64,000 nt of DNA from Mycobacterium sp. Root265 (GCF_001428895.1 NZ_LMJA01000002.1:318268-382267); one strand, 5' to 3'. Positions 38,853-47,780 are shown, counted from the first letter of the stretch. Notes: generated by a model not told the origin, from the letters alone. Program-made: numbers and translations.

Positions 38853-39888
38853 CGGGGCCCGCGTCCTTGGGGTAGGTGCCGTTGGCGTAGGGATTGAACT
38901 CGTTGGTGTAGAAGTCTTCGGGTTTCAGTGTGCCCTCCTCGAGTTCGCCGTTGCGGACCAGCCAGTCGATCCACAGCTGCAGCGATTTCGGGTCGATAAC
39001 ACCCCCCGGTTCGGCGACTCCGGTGCTCTTCCAGTACTCGGTCTTCTCCACGTTCTCGTTGCGCCCGCGGGCGTTGATGATCTCCTTGAACTTGGCGATC
39101 ACCTGCTCACGGGGGGTGACCTGGGCCCACCGGACCGCCCTGGCGGTGCCCTGGGTGAGGTCGGCCACCGCATCCCTGTTGGCGTCCAGGAAGTCATTTC
39201 GCACGATGTAGGTGCCATAGGTGAAGTCGCCGAACAATGACCCGTCGGTGAAGAGCGGCCGAACCCCGCCACGCGCCACGGCCTCGTCACGCCAGATGTC
39301 GAACAAGGCGATCGCGTCGATGTTGCCCTGCCGAAGGGTCTGCTCGGCATTGACCGGCGGCACCACCGTGAGCTCCACCTGCTTGATCTCCTCGGGGGAC
39401 AAGCCTTCGCGGGCAAGCCATTCGCGCATCACGAACTCCTGATGGGCGCCCAGGGTGTTCATCCCGAACTTTTTGCCGATCAGATCGCGGGCGGAGCGGA
39501 TCGGGCTGTCCTCGAGCACGTAGTACCCGGTGAAATTCTCCTTGTCCGACCCGTAGTAGCCGATGATCGAGGTGATCGGCGCACCGGCGGAGACGAGCTT
39601 GACCACGGCACCGTTGAACGCCCCGCCCACATCGATATCGCCGGTGGCGGTGGCTTGGATGTTCTGCGGACCACTGGTCGTGTTGCCGATCCAGTTGAGC
39701 TTGATCTTCTCGAAATAGCCGAGGTTCTCCGCGAGTTCGGGGAAGGTGACCTGGCTGGCCCAGCCCTGGTAGCGGATGATGGTCTTGCCGTCTTCGGTGC
39801 TGGCGGTGTCCGAGGACGATCCGCACGCGGAGACCAGCCCCGCGATCATCAACGTCGAAACCGCCAGGGCGAGTGCACGCAACTTCAT
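38830..39888 (-). CDS. Sulfonate-type ABC binding lipoprotein, copy 2
   Basis: 352 residues with signal peptide and lipobox LVSAC. Strongly similar to 35924 along its full length (GDIDVGGAFNGAVVKL, SPIRSARDLIGKKFG, NPYANGTYP). No second permease or ATPase accompanies it, so it may feed the same membrane complex with a different substrate, or act as a sensor protein together with the co-transcribed IclR regulator. Start at the ATG at 39888, divergent from the flavoprotein gene. Confidence 0.9.
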   Translation of the reverse strand: MKLRALALAVSTLMIAGLVSACGSSSDTASTEDGKTIIRYQGWASQVTFPELAENLGYFEKIKLNWIGNTTSGPQNIQATATGDIDVGGAFNGAVVKLVSAGAPITSIIGYYGSDKENFTGYYVLEDSPIRSARDLIGKKFGMNTLGAHQEFVMREWLAREGLSPEEIKQVELTVVPPVNAEQTLRQGNIDAIALFDIWRDEAVARGGVRPLFTDGSLFGDFTYGTYIVRNDFLDANRDAVADLTQGTARAVRWAQVTPREQVIAKFKEIINARGRNENVEKTEYWKSTGVAEPGGVIDPKSLQLWIDWLVRNGELEEGTLKPEDFYTNEFNPYANGTYPKDAGPDGQALGR

Positions 39889-40041
39889 TCCAGTGATCCT
39901 GTGAGCAGCGATACCCACTGACAACCGTTCGGCGTCCGGCGATTTTAATCGGGGCGATTGCAGCCGTGGTGGTCCGGCGGTGCCTCACCTACGGTGAGAC
40001 GATCCCGCACTCGAACATGTTCGTTATCAGGGGGTTTCGCT

Positions 40042-41640
40042 GTGCCTGAAGCCAGCACACATATCGAAGAATTGACCGCGGATGTTTTCGTCGCCGGTGG
40101 GGGACCGGCGGCGTCATGGTCGGCGCTGCGGGCGGCCCGCGACGGTGCAGAGGTGGTGCTCGCCGACAAGGGGTACTGCGGTACCAGCGGCGCGACCGCA
40201 TCGGCGGGCACCGGAGTCTGGTACGTCCCGCCGGATCCGCAGTTGCGTGCCGAGGCCATCGCCAGCCGCGACGGTCTGGGTGGCCACCTGGCCGATCATC
40301 GCTGGGCGAACCGGGTGCTCGACGAAACCTACAACCGGATCAACGAATTCGCCGATGACGCGAGGTTCCCGTTCCCGGTGGGACCCGATGGCAGGCAACT
40401 GCGTAACGGGCTGCAAGGCCCGGAATACATGCGCCGGATGCGTATTCTGTTGCGTCGGGCCGGTGTTCGGATCCTCGACCACAGCCCGGTCACCGAACTG
40501 CTGGTCGACGCCGACGGAGCGGCGGCCGGGGTGGCCGGTTATCGGCGGCACGAGAAGCAGGACTACCGGGTGCGCGCCGGTGCCGTGGTGCTGGCCACCG
40601 GCGGATGTGCCTTCCAGTCCAAGGCGCTCGGGTGCGATGTGAACACCGGCGACGGAACGTTGTTCGCCGTGGAGGCCGGCGCCGAACTGTCCGGGATGGA
40701 GTTCTCGAACGCCTACGGCATCGCCCCCGAGGGCACCTCGGTCACCAAGACGGCGTTCTACCACTTCGCCACCTTCTACCGGGAAGACGGCACCGTGCTG
40801 GAGGGGGCGAGCGGACAGAACCGGTCACCGATCGCCACAGAACTTCTGCAGGGCAGAGTGTTCTGCCAACTGGACCGTGCCGATCCGGACAATCGTGCCG
40901 CGATGCGGCTGGCGCAGCCGAACTTCTTCCTGACCTTCGACCGGATGGGTGTCGACCCGTTCACCCAGCGTTTCGCGGTCACGCTGCTGGCCGAGGGCAC
41001 GGTGCGCGGCACCGGCGGCATCCGCATCGTCGACGACGAGTGCGCGACAACAGTGCCCGGATTGTTCGCGGCCGGTGACGCCGCGACCCGTGAACTGATC
41101 TGCGGTGGGTTCACCGGCGGTGGCAGCCACAACGCCGCCTGGGCGATCTCGTCGGGCAACTGGGCCGGCCGCGGTGCGGCGAGGTATGCCCGCGCGCTCG
41201 GTCCGGCCTCGGCTGCGCGCCGGGTCTTCGGCGTGGGGACCGCGGGGATCCGTCCGCAGTCCGGCGCGCGGGCTGCGGATCACCGCGAGGTGGTGACGGC
41301 GTTGCAGCGCGAGGTGCTGCCGTACGACAAGAACTATCTGCGCCGGGGGCCGGTGCTGACCGACGCGCTCGGTGTCATCGATGGGATCTGGGGCGATGTG
41401 CGCGGCTCCCTGGCTGGTGACGGTGAGCAACTGGTGCGCAACAGGCAGGCCGCGGCCATGGTCGCGCATGCCCGTTGGATGTACCGGACTGCGCTGACGC
41501 GGACCGAGACGCGGGGGATGGCCAAGCGGCTCGACCACCCCGAGCAGGATCCGGCCCAACATCACCGGCTCATCACCGGTGGGCTCGATGACATCTGGGT
41601 GCGGTCCGACAGCGCGGCGAGATGGCGGGTGGCTTCATGA
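40042..41640 (+). CDS. FAD-dependent oxidoreductase, fumarate reductase / APS reductase alpha-like
   Basis: 532 residues from the GTG at 40042, preceded by AGGGGG. N-terminal FAD-binding Rossmann motif (FVAGGGPAASWSALRAAR), a second FAD region (GLFAAGDAATRELICGG) and a C-terminal helical part like succinate dehydrogenase/fumarate reductase flavoproteins. It overlaps a 2[4Fe-4S] ferredoxin by four bases. The flavoprotein-plus-ferredoxin pair recalls AprAB of adenylylsulfate reductase, and the surroundings are all sulfur genes, but the substrate is not established. Confidence 0.85.
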   Translation: MPEASTHIEELTADVFVAGGGPAASWSALRAARDGAEVVLADKGYCGTSGATASAGTGVWYVPPDPQLRAEAIASRDGLGGHLADHRWANRVLDETYNRINEFADDARFPFPVGPDGRQLRNGLQGPEYMRRMRILLRRAGVRILDHSPVTELLVDADGAAAGVAGYRRHEKQDYRVRAGAVVLATGGCAFQSKALGCDVNTGDGTLFAVEAGAELSGMEFSNAYGIAPEGTSVTKTAFYHFATFYREDGTVLEGASGQNRSPIATELLQGRVFCQLDRADPDNRAAMRLAQPNFFLTFDRMGVDPFTQRFAVTLLAEGTVRGTGGIRIVDDECATTVPGLFAAGDAATRELICGGFTGGGSHNAAWAISSGNWAGRGAARYARALGPASAARRVFGVGTAGIRPQSGARAADHREVVTALQREVLPYDKNYLRRGPVLTDALGVIDGIWGDVRGSLAGDGEQLVRNRQAAAMVAHARWMYRTALTRTETRGMAKRLDHPEQDPAQHHRLITGGLDDIWVRSDSAARWRVAS

Positions 41641-41978
41641 TCGAACTGGTCTCGACCGAACGCTGCATCTCGTGCGACAAATGCGTCGCGGTCTGCCCGA
41701 CGAACGTGTTCGATCGTGATGCGGCGGGAGTTCCGGTGATCAGCAGGCAGGACGACTGCCAGACCTGCTTTCAGTGCGAGGCCAACTGCCCCGTCGACGC
41801 GCTGTTCGTGTCCCCGTTCGTCACCCCGCAAGCAGGAATCGAGGAACCCGACCTGGTGCGCCGCGGCCTACTGGGCAGCTATCGGGAGCGCATCGGCTGG
41901 GGCCGGGGCCGGGTGTCCGGCGCCAGTACCGCGGTCGGTCCGGCCCTCAAACCGGGCACCCTGCCGCTGATCTCCTAG
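41637..41978 (+). CDS. 2[4Fe-4S] ferredoxin-type protein (AprB-like partner)
   Basis: 113 residues from the ATG at 41637 within the end of the flavoprotein gene. Two complete CxxCxxCxxxCP clusters (CISCDKCVAVCP and CQTCFQCEANCP) bind two [4Fe-4S] centres. A C-terminal tail of about 45 residues beyond the clusters is longer than in simple ferredoxins and may wrap the flavoprotein as AprB does. Electron partner of 40042 by overlap and gene order. Confidence 0.9.
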   Translation: MIELVSTERCISCDKCVAVCPTNVFDRDAAGVPVISRQDDCQTCFQCEANCPVDALFVSPFVTPQAGIEEPDLVRRGLLGSYRERIGWGRGRVSGASTAVGPALKPGTLPLIS

Positions 41979-41982
41979 CGAC

Positions 41983-42023
41983 GTGCCCACCTCCGGTAAC
42001 GCCCACCGTTGCTGAATGTGCGT
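41983..42023. repeat. Decayed copy of the 31652-type palindrome
   Basis: The stretch shares GGTAACGCC and a GTTGCTGAATGTGCG arm with the palindrome at 31652 (GTTACCGAACGTGCG) but pairing is imperfect. It lies in the gap between the ferredoxin gene and the MFS gene. Confidence 0.4.
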
Positions 42024-42039
42024 ACGGCGCAGGGTCGAC

Positions 42040-42045
42040 TAGATT
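42040..42045 (+). promoter_or_regulatory. -10 element TAGATT for leaderless MFS gene
   Basis: TAGATT (TANNNT) lies seven bases before the GTG at 42053, the leaderless spacing, and fixes this start among several possible ones. Confidence 0.45.
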
Positions 42046-42052
42046 TCCTGCA

Positions 42053-43420
42053 GTGTCAGAGCCCCAGAGCCCGCCGCCGTTCCCCCGCGGGATGGCCCTG
42101 TTGGTGGCCGGCGCGTTCTTCATGGAGATCCTGGACGCCACGATCATCACGCCCGCCATCCCGCTGATCGCCTCGTCGTTGGGCGTCGAGGCCGTGGATG
42201 TGAACGTGGCGATCTCGGCGTACCTCGTCACCGTGGCGGTGCTCATTCCGGCCACCGGATGGATGGCCGACAGGTTCGGCATTCGGCGGGTCTTCCTGGC
42301 CGCGATCGTGGTGTTCACCCTTGCCTCGGTGGGCTGCGCGCTGAGCACCTCGCTGCCGATGCTGGTCGGGATGCGGGTCTTGCAGGGTGTCGGCGGCGCC
42401 ATGATGGTGCCGGTCGGACGGCTCGCGGTGCTGCGCTACAGCGCCAAATCCGATCTGGTGCGGGCCATCGCCCTGCTCACCTGGCCGGCGCTGGCGGCGC
42501 CGGTGCTGGCTCCCGTGTTGGGCGGGGGCATCGCGACGGTCGGCAGCTGGCGGTGGATCTTCCTCGTCAACATCCCGCTCGGCATCATCGGTTTCGCCTT
42601 GGCGCTCAAGCTGGTTCGCGGCGGCCCCGCCGAATCGGTGCGCAAGCTGGACTGGCCCGGCATGCTGTTGCTCGGCGGTGGCATCGCTGCGGCGCTGATC
42701 GCGCTGGAGAGCATCCGCATCGCCGGGACGGACTGGCTGTTGGTGGGTGCCTGCGGCGCGGGCGCGCTGGTGCTGCTCGGGCTGGCGCTGTGGCATCTGC
42801 TGCGGTCGGCCTCTCCGTTGATCAAATTGCCGGTACTGCGGGTGCGGACGCTGCGCATCACGGTGACCGCGGGGTCGCTGTACCGGATGGTGATCACCGC
42901 GGTGCCCTTCCTGCTCCCGCTGAAGTTCGTGCTGGAGTTCGGGTGGACGCCCTTCCAGGCGGGATTGATGGTGGCTGTGCTGTTCGCGGGCAACCTGACC
43001 ATCAAGCCGGCCACCACCCCGCTGATGCGCCGATTCGGGATTCGCACCGTGCTGGTGGTCAATGGCATCGCCTCGGTGCTGTGGTTCGGGCTGCTCGCCC
43101 TCATTCAGCCCGGCATGCCGGTGGTGCTCATCGTGATCGTGCTCTACGTCAGCGGCGCGCTGCGCTCCATCGGATTCACCGCCTACAACAGTTTGGCGTT
43201 CTCCGATGTCGACGGTGATGACCTGACCCACGCCAACACGCTGAACGCCTCGGTGCAGGAACTTGCTGCCGGGCTGGGTATCGCGGTGGCGGCGCTGCTG
43301 GTGAGCCAGCTGGCGTCGTACTCGGTGACGTTCCTGGTGCTCGGCGCGGTGCTGGCGGTGACGCTGGTGGAATCCGTCCGGTTGCCTCGCGCGGCCGGTG
43401 CGCATGTGACCGGCCGCTGA
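42053..43420 (+). CDS. MFS transporter, DHA2 (drug:H+ antiporter) type
   Basis: 455 residues from the GTG at 42053. Multiple membrane helices with DHA2-type motifs: LDATIITPAIP near TM1 (the LDxTVxNxALP-like motif), GWMADRFGIRR in loop 2-3 and VLAPVLGGGI in TM5. It exports small molecules with proton antiport. Its place between the ferredoxin gene and cysD may be incidental; it has its own promoter. Confidence 0.88.
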   Translation: MSEPQSPPPFPRGMALLVAGAFFMEILDATIITPAIPLIASSLGVEAVDVNVAISAYLVTVAVLIPATGWMADRFGIRRVFLAAIVVFTLASVGCALSTSLPMLVGMRVLQGVGGAMMVPVGRLAVLRYSAKSDLVRAIALLTWPALAAPVLAPVLGGGIATVGSWRWIFLVNIPLGIIGFALALKLVRGGPAESVRKLDWPGMLLLGGGIAAALIALESIRIAGTDWLLVGACGAGALVLLGLALWHLLRSASPLIKLPVLRVRTLRITVTAGSLYRMVITAVPFLLPLKFVLEFGWTPFQAGLMVAVLFAGNLTIKPATTPLMRRFGIRTVLVVNGIASVLWFGLLALIQPGMPVVLIVIVLYVSGALRSIGFTAYNSLAFSDVDGDDLTHANTLNASVQELAAGLGIAVAALLVSQLASYSVTFLVLGAVLAVTLVESVRLPRAAGAHVTGR

Positions 43421-43429
43421 GCCGAATCG

Positions 43430-43458
43430 TTGACATCGCCGCGGGTCGGCGGTTAAAT
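43430..43458 (+). promoter_or_regulatory. Strong sigma70-like promoter for cysD-cysNC
   Basis: A perfect -35 hexamer TTGACA (43430-43435), a 17-base spacer and TTAAAT at 43453-43458 as -10. Transcription should start near 43465, giving a 5' leader of about 45 bases with GGAG close to the cysD ATG. No riboswitch-like fold is evident in that leader. Confidence 0.6.
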
Positions 43459-43510
43459 ACCCAACCATGATTGCAATTCTGGTCATATCTACCAACTTTA
43501 TGGAGATGCG

Positions 43511-44440
43511 ATGACCGCGCCCGCCGATCTCGACCCGGCCGCCGCCCGCTACGAGCTCAGCCACCTGCGCGCGCTGGAGGCCGAGGCGATCCACATCATC
43601 CGCGAGGTCGCCGCGGAGTTCGAGAAGCCGGTGCTGCTGTTCTCCGGCGGCAAGGACTCCATCGTCATGCTGCACCTGGCCGTCAAGGCGTTCGCGCCCG
43701 GTCGGCTGCCGTTCCCGGTGATGCACGTCGACACCGGCCACAACTTCGACGAGGTGCTCCAGGTCCGCGACGACCTCGTCGCCGAGACCGGTGTGCGGCT
43801 GGTGGTCGCCAAGGTGCAGGACGATATCGACGCCGGCCGGGTCGTCGAGACGATCCCGTCGCGCAACCCCATGCAGACCTTCACGCTGCTGCGTGCGATC
43901 CGTGAGAACAAGTTCGACGCCGCGTTCGGCGGAGCGCGGCGCGACGAGGAGAAGGCCCGCGCCAAGGAGCGGGTGTTCAGCTTCCGCGACGAGTTCGGGC
44001 AGTGGGATCCCAAGGCGCAGCGCCCCGAACTGTGGAACCTGTACAACGGTCGCCACCACAAGGGCGAGCACATCCGTGCCTTCCCCATCTCGAACTGGAC
44101 CGAGTTCGACATCTGGTCCTATATCGGGGCCGAGAAGATCAAGCTGCCGTCCATCTACTACGCGCACCAGCGCCAGGTGTTCGAACGCGACGGCATGCTG
44201 CTGGCGGTGCACAAGTTCCTGCAGCCGCGCAAGGACGAGCCGGTCATCGAGAAGACCGTGCGGTTCCGCACCGTCGGCGACGTCACCTGCACCGGATGCG
44301 TGGAGTCGTTGGCAGGCAGTGTTTCCGAGGTGATCGCCGAAACCGCGGTGTCCCGCCTCACCGAGCGCGGCGCGACGCGCGCCGACGACCGGATCTCCGA
44401 AGCAGGTATGGAAGACCGCAAGCGCGAGGGGTACTTCTGA
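43511..44440 (+). CDS. cysD: Sulfate adenylyltransferase small subunit CysD
   Basis: 309 residues. The PP-loop ATP pyrophosphatase motif SGGKDS (about residues 47-52) and the CysD-typical segments (HVDTGHNF, AFGGARRDEEKARAKER, PLRFRTVGD-like VRFRTVGDVTCTG) are present. It makes APS from sulfate and ATP, driven by GTP hydrolysis in CysN. First gene of a cysD-cysNC-cysQ-like unit; corresponds to Rv1285. Expression in mycobacteria rises on sulfur limitation, which fits the strong promoter upstream. Confidence 0.96.
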   Translation: MTAPADLDPAAARYELSHLRALEAEAIHIIREVAAEFEKPVLLFSGGKDSIVMLHLAVKAFAPGRLPFPVMHVDTGHNFDEVLQVRDDLVAETGVRLVVAKVQDDIDAGRVVETIPSRNPMQTFTLLRAIRENKFDAAFGGARRDEEKARAKERVFSFRDEFGQWDPKAQRPELWNLYNGRHHKGEHIRAFPISNWTEFDIWSYIGAEKIKLPSIYYAHQRQVFERDGMLLAVHKFLQPRKDEPVIEKTVRFRTVGDVTCTGCVESLAGSVSEVIAETAVSRLTERGATRADDRISEAGMEDRKREGYF

Positions 44441-44473
44441 TGTCCAGGGCTAGCGAAGCGACAGGAAACTAAC

Positions 44474-46324
44474 ATGGCAACACTTCTTCGCATCGCGACC
44501 GCAGGCTCCGTCGACGACGGCAAGTCGACGCTGATCGGCCGGCTGCTGTTCGACTCCAAAGCCGTCATGGAGGACCAGCTCGCCGCCGTCGAGCGCACCT
44601 CCAAGGAGCGCGGAAACGACTACACCGACCTGGCTTTGGTGACCGACGGCCTGCGCGCCGAGCGCGAGCAGGGCATCACCATCGATGTCGCCTACCGTTA
44701 CTTCGCCACCGCCAAGCGCAAATTCATCATCGCCGACACCCCCGGGCACGTGCAGTACACCCGCAACATGGTGACCGGTGCCTCCACGGCGCAGCTGGTG
44801 ATCGTGCTGGTCGACGCCCGGCACGGCCTGCTGGAGCAGTCGCGCCGGCACGCCTTCCTGGCCTCGCTGCTGGGCATCCAGCACATCGTGCTGGCCGTCA
44901 ACAAGATGGACCTCGTCGGCTGGGATGAGGAGCGGTTCAACAAGATCCGCGATGACTTCCACGAGTTCGCGGCGCGCCTGGACATCCACGACGTGACCAC
45001 GATCCCGCTGTCGGCGCTCAACGGCGACAACGTCGTCACCAAATCCGATGTGGCGCCCTGGTACGAGGGTCCGGCACTGCTCAACCACCTCGAAGAGGTG
45101 TACGTCGCCGGTGACCGCAACCTGGTCGACGTCCGTTTCCCGGTGCAGTACGTCATCCGCCCGCAGACCCACGAGCATGCGGATCACCGCAGCTATGCGG
45201 GCACCGTGGCCGGCGGCGTCATGCGCACCGGTGATGACGTCGTCGTGCTGCCGGCGGGAAAGACCACCCGCATCACCGCCATTGCCGGCCCGTCCGGTCC
45301 GGTGGACGAGGCGTTCGCCTCGATGGCGGTGTCGATCAGCCTCGCCGACGATATCGACATCTCGCGGGGCGACATGATCGCCAGGCCCAACAACCAGCCC
45401 GATGTCACGAAGGAATTCGACGCCACCGTGTGCTGGATGGCTGATGGTGCAGCCCTCGAACCGGGGCGCGACTACATCATCAAGCACACCACCCGCACCA
45501 CCAGGGCGCGGGTGACGGCGCTGGACTACCGCCTCGATGTCAACACCCTGCATCGCGACAAGAGCGCAACGGCGTTGAAGCTCAACGAACTCGGCCGCGT
45601 CACCCTGCGCACCCAGGTGCCGCTGCTGCTCGACGAGTACTCGCGCAACCCGGCCACCGGGTCGTTCATCCTCATCGATCCCGACAACAACGGCACCGTC
45701 GCCGCCGGCATGGTGCGCGACACCGAACCGGCGGCCAACCGCGCCGCCAGCCCCAACGCGGTGCGCCACCAGAATCTGGTGACCGCCAACGACCGGCTGT
45801 CCAAGGGCTCGACGGTGTGGTTCACCGGGTTGTCCGGATCCGGAAAGTCCTCGGTGGCAATGCTCGTCGAGCAGAAGCTGCTGGCCGCCGGTCGGCCGGC
45901 CTACGTGCTCGACGGGGACAACCTGCGGCACGGACTTAACGCCGACCTGGGCTTCTCCATGGATGACCGTGCCGAGAACCTGCGCCGGCTAGCGCATATT
46001 GCGACGCTGCTCGCCGACTCCGGACAGATCGTGCTCGTCCCGGCGATCAGCCCGCTGGAGGCACACCGCGAGCTGGCCCGCACGGTGCACACCGAGCAGG
46101 GATTCGACTTCTACGAGGTGTTCTGCGACACCCCGCTGGAGGACTGCGAACGCCGCGATCCCAAGGGTCTCTACGCTAAAGCTCGCCGTGGTGAAATCAC
46201 CCACTTCACTGGTATCGACAGCCCCTACCAGCGGCCCAAGAACCCCGATCTGCGGTTGACGCCGGAGCAGTCCGCCGACGAACTGGCGCAGCAGGTCATC
46301 GACCTGTTAGGTAGTCGGGAATGA
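44474..46324 (+). CDS. cysN: Sulfate adenylyltransferase GTPase fused to APS kinase (CysN-CysC)
   Basis: 616 residues. Residues 1-430 are an EF-Tu-like GTPase (P-loop GSVDDGKST, DTPGHVQY, NKMDLV). Residues 440-616 form APS kinase with a second P-loop (GLSGSGKSS) and the substrate segment LDGDNLRHGLN. It activates CysD and then phosphorylates APS to PAPS, channelling the intermediate. The fusion is normal in mycobacteria (Rv1286). The gap from cysD is 33 bases. Confidence 0.96.
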   Translation: MATLLRIATAGSVDDGKSTLIGRLLFDSKAVMEDQLAAVERTSKERGNDYTDLALVTDGLRAEREQGITIDVAYRYFATAKRKFIIADTPGHVQYTRNMVTGASTAQLVIVLVDARHGLLEQSRRHAFLASLLGIQHIVLAVNKMDLVGWDEERFNKIRDDFHEFAARLDIHDVTTIPLSALNGDNVVTKSDVAPWYEGPALLNHLEEVYVAGDRNLVDVRFPVQYVIRPQTHEHADHRSYAGTVAGGVMRTGDDVVVLPAGKTTRITAIAGPSGPVDEAFASMAVSISLADDIDISRGDMIARPNNQPDVTKEFDATVCWMADGAALEPGRDYIIKHTTRTTRARVTALDYRLDVNTLHRDKSATALKLNELGRVTLRTQVPLLLDEYSRNPATGSFILIDPDNNGTVAAGMVRDTEPAANRAASPNAVRHQNLVTANDRLSKGSTVWFTGLSGSGKSSVAMLVEQKLLAAGRPAYVLDGDNLRHGLNADLGFSMDDRAENLRRLAHIATLLADSGQIVLVPAISPLEAHRELARTVHTEQGFDFYEVFCDTPLEDCERRDPKGLYAKARRGEITHFTGIDSPYQRPKNPDLRLTPEQSADELAQQVIDLLGSRE

Positions 46325-46355
46325 GCGCCAGCGAGGAGCCGAAGGTGGATCGCGC

Positions 46356-47093
46356 ATGAGCAGTGATCACGAACTCGCCGGCAGGCTGGCCACCGAAGCC
46401 GGCGAACTCCTGCTGGGAGTGCGCACCGAGTTCGCCGACGCCGAGTCCGCCGACCGGAAGGCTGCGGGGGACAAGCGGTCCCACGATTTCCTCATGGCCG
46501 CGCTGGCCGAGCACCGGCCGGGTGACGCGGTCCTCTCCGAGGAGGGCGCCGACGACAAGGTCCGGCTGAACTCCGAGCGGGTGTGGATTGTCGACCCGCT
46601 CGACGGCACCCGCGAGTTCTCCGAACTCGGCCGCGAGGACTGGGCGGTGCATGTGGCCCTGTGGGAGCGTGGCGAACTGGTCGCCGGTGCGGTCGCAATG
46701 CCCGCGCAGGGCGTCACGCTGGCCACCCCGACGGTCGCCGCACCTCCGGCCGCCCCCGGCGCCCCGCGCGTCGTGGTGTCGCGTACCCGGCCGCCCGCGG
46801 TCGCGCTCGCGGTACGGGACGCGCTCGGTGGCACCCTGGTCGAAATGGGCTCTGCGGGAGCAAAAGTCGCCTCCGTGGTGCAGGGCATCTCCGATGTCTA
46901 CGTGCACGCCGGCGGTCAGTACGAATGGGATTCGGCGGCCCCGGTGGCGGTGGCCCGGGCGGCCGGGCTGTTCACCTCGCGCATCGACGGTTCGCGGCTG
47001 GTCTACAACCAGTCCAACGTGTCACTGCCCGACCTCATCGTGTGCCGGCCGGAACTGGCGGACGCGGTGCTGGCGGTCACCAAGGCGCACTGA
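46356..47093 (+). CDS. cysQ: CysQ-like 3'-phosphoadenosine 5'-phosphate phosphatase
   Basis: 245 residues of the inositol monophosphatase superfamily. Lithium-sensitive phosphatase motifs: DPLDGT (metal ligands) and WDSAAPVAVARAAG near the C-terminus; the EE metal pair is in LSEEGADD. CysQ removes the 3'-phosphate of PAP or PAPS to relieve product inhibition of the pathway started by cysDNC. In M. tuberculosis the gene (Rv2131c) lies elsewhere, so co-location with cysDNC is a difference. Inositol phosphatase activity cannot be excluded. Confidence 0.87.
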   Translation: MSSDHELAGRLATEAGELLLGVRTEFADAESADRKAAGDKRSHDFLMAALAEHRPGDAVLSEEGADDKVRLNSERVWIVDPLDGTREFSELGREDWAVHVALWERGELVAGAVAMPAQGVTLATPTVAAPPAAPGAPRVVVSRTRPPAVALAVRDALGGTLVEMGSAGAKVASVVQGISDVYVHAGGQYEWDSAAPVAVARAAGLFTSRIDGSRLVYNQSNVSLPDLIVCRPELADAVLAVTKAH

Positions 47094-47140
47094 CGCGTAC
47101 GCCACACCGGACTCCGTCAGCCGGGCAACAACACCTTCTC

Positions 47141-47198
47141 AAATGCAGTACTACCGGCGGTACCAGATCGCGGTGGTACTGCCGGTAGTACTGCATTT
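47141..47198. repeat. 25-bp inverted repeat between convergent genes
   Basis: Arms 47141-47165 and 47174-47198 pair with one mismatch around an eight-base loop (GATCGCGG). Each arm contains GTACTACCGGC. The hairpin is flanked by AAA and TTT, so it could end transcription from both the cysQ-like gene and the DinB-like gene. Confidence 0.75.
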
Positions 47199-47243
47199 CG
47201 CACCGCCCTGCGCCCTCCAGCGCCGATACTCGGCGTCGCGGTG

Positions 47244-47720
47244 CTACCGCCCCGTCGCACCGTCGATCAGCTCGCGCAGGATGTCGGCGTGACCGGCGTG
47301 GCGGCCGGTCTCCTCGATCATGTGGGTGAGCGCCCAGCGGACGCTGGGTGAGTCCCTGCCCGGCACCGGGTCGGACAGGTCGGTGCACCGGTCGAGGGCA
47401 TCGTTGGCTTGGCGCACTGTCGCCCGATAGCGGTTCACGACGTCGGCCACGGTGTCGCCGGGGTCGGCGTGGAACGTCGCCGGCCAGTCGGTGACGTTGT
47501 CCCCGAGGAAAATCCAGCGTTCGACACAGGTGACGTGCCTGAGCAGACCGAGCAGATTGGTGCCGGACGGCACGAGCGCGGTCCGCACCTGGGGTTCGGG
47601 GGCACCGTCGACCTTCGCCGCCATCGAGGTGCGCAGGTAGTCGAGAAAGCCGCGCAGCGTCTCGACCTCGGTGCCGCCGGTTCGCGGCGGCGGGGTATCG
47701 CGTCGCCGGGTCGGCACCAC
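47244..47720 (-). CDS. DinB/DUF664-family protein
   Basis: 158 residues from a GTG at 47720 (or the adjacent GTG at 47717). Four-helix-bundle DinB-like pattern with the metal-binding His positions in LLGLLRHVTCVERWIF and MIEETGRHAGHADILRE. The C-terminal HxGHxD motif is typical of mycothiol-dependent or DUF664 proteins in actinobacteria. Function probably thiol-transfer or unknown. Divergent from the isochorismatase-family gene at 47793. Confidence 0.8.
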   Translation of the reverse strand: MVPTRRRDTPPPRTGGTEVETLRGFLDYLRTSMAAKVDGAPEPQVRTALVPSGTNLLGLLRHVTCVERWIFLGDNVTDWPATFHADPGDTVADVVNRYRATVRQANDALDRCTDLSDPVPGRDSPSVRWALTHMIEETGRHAGHADILRELIDGATGR

Positions 47721-47780
47721 ACCAGTGTGGCGCAGGTGAGTGGCGAGGTGCGGGACCCTTGCCGTTCCGGCAAGGACAAC

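Noticed and set aside
43459-43510. Riboswitch in the cysD leader
   Set aside because: The leader is only about 45 bases with no stable conserved fold.
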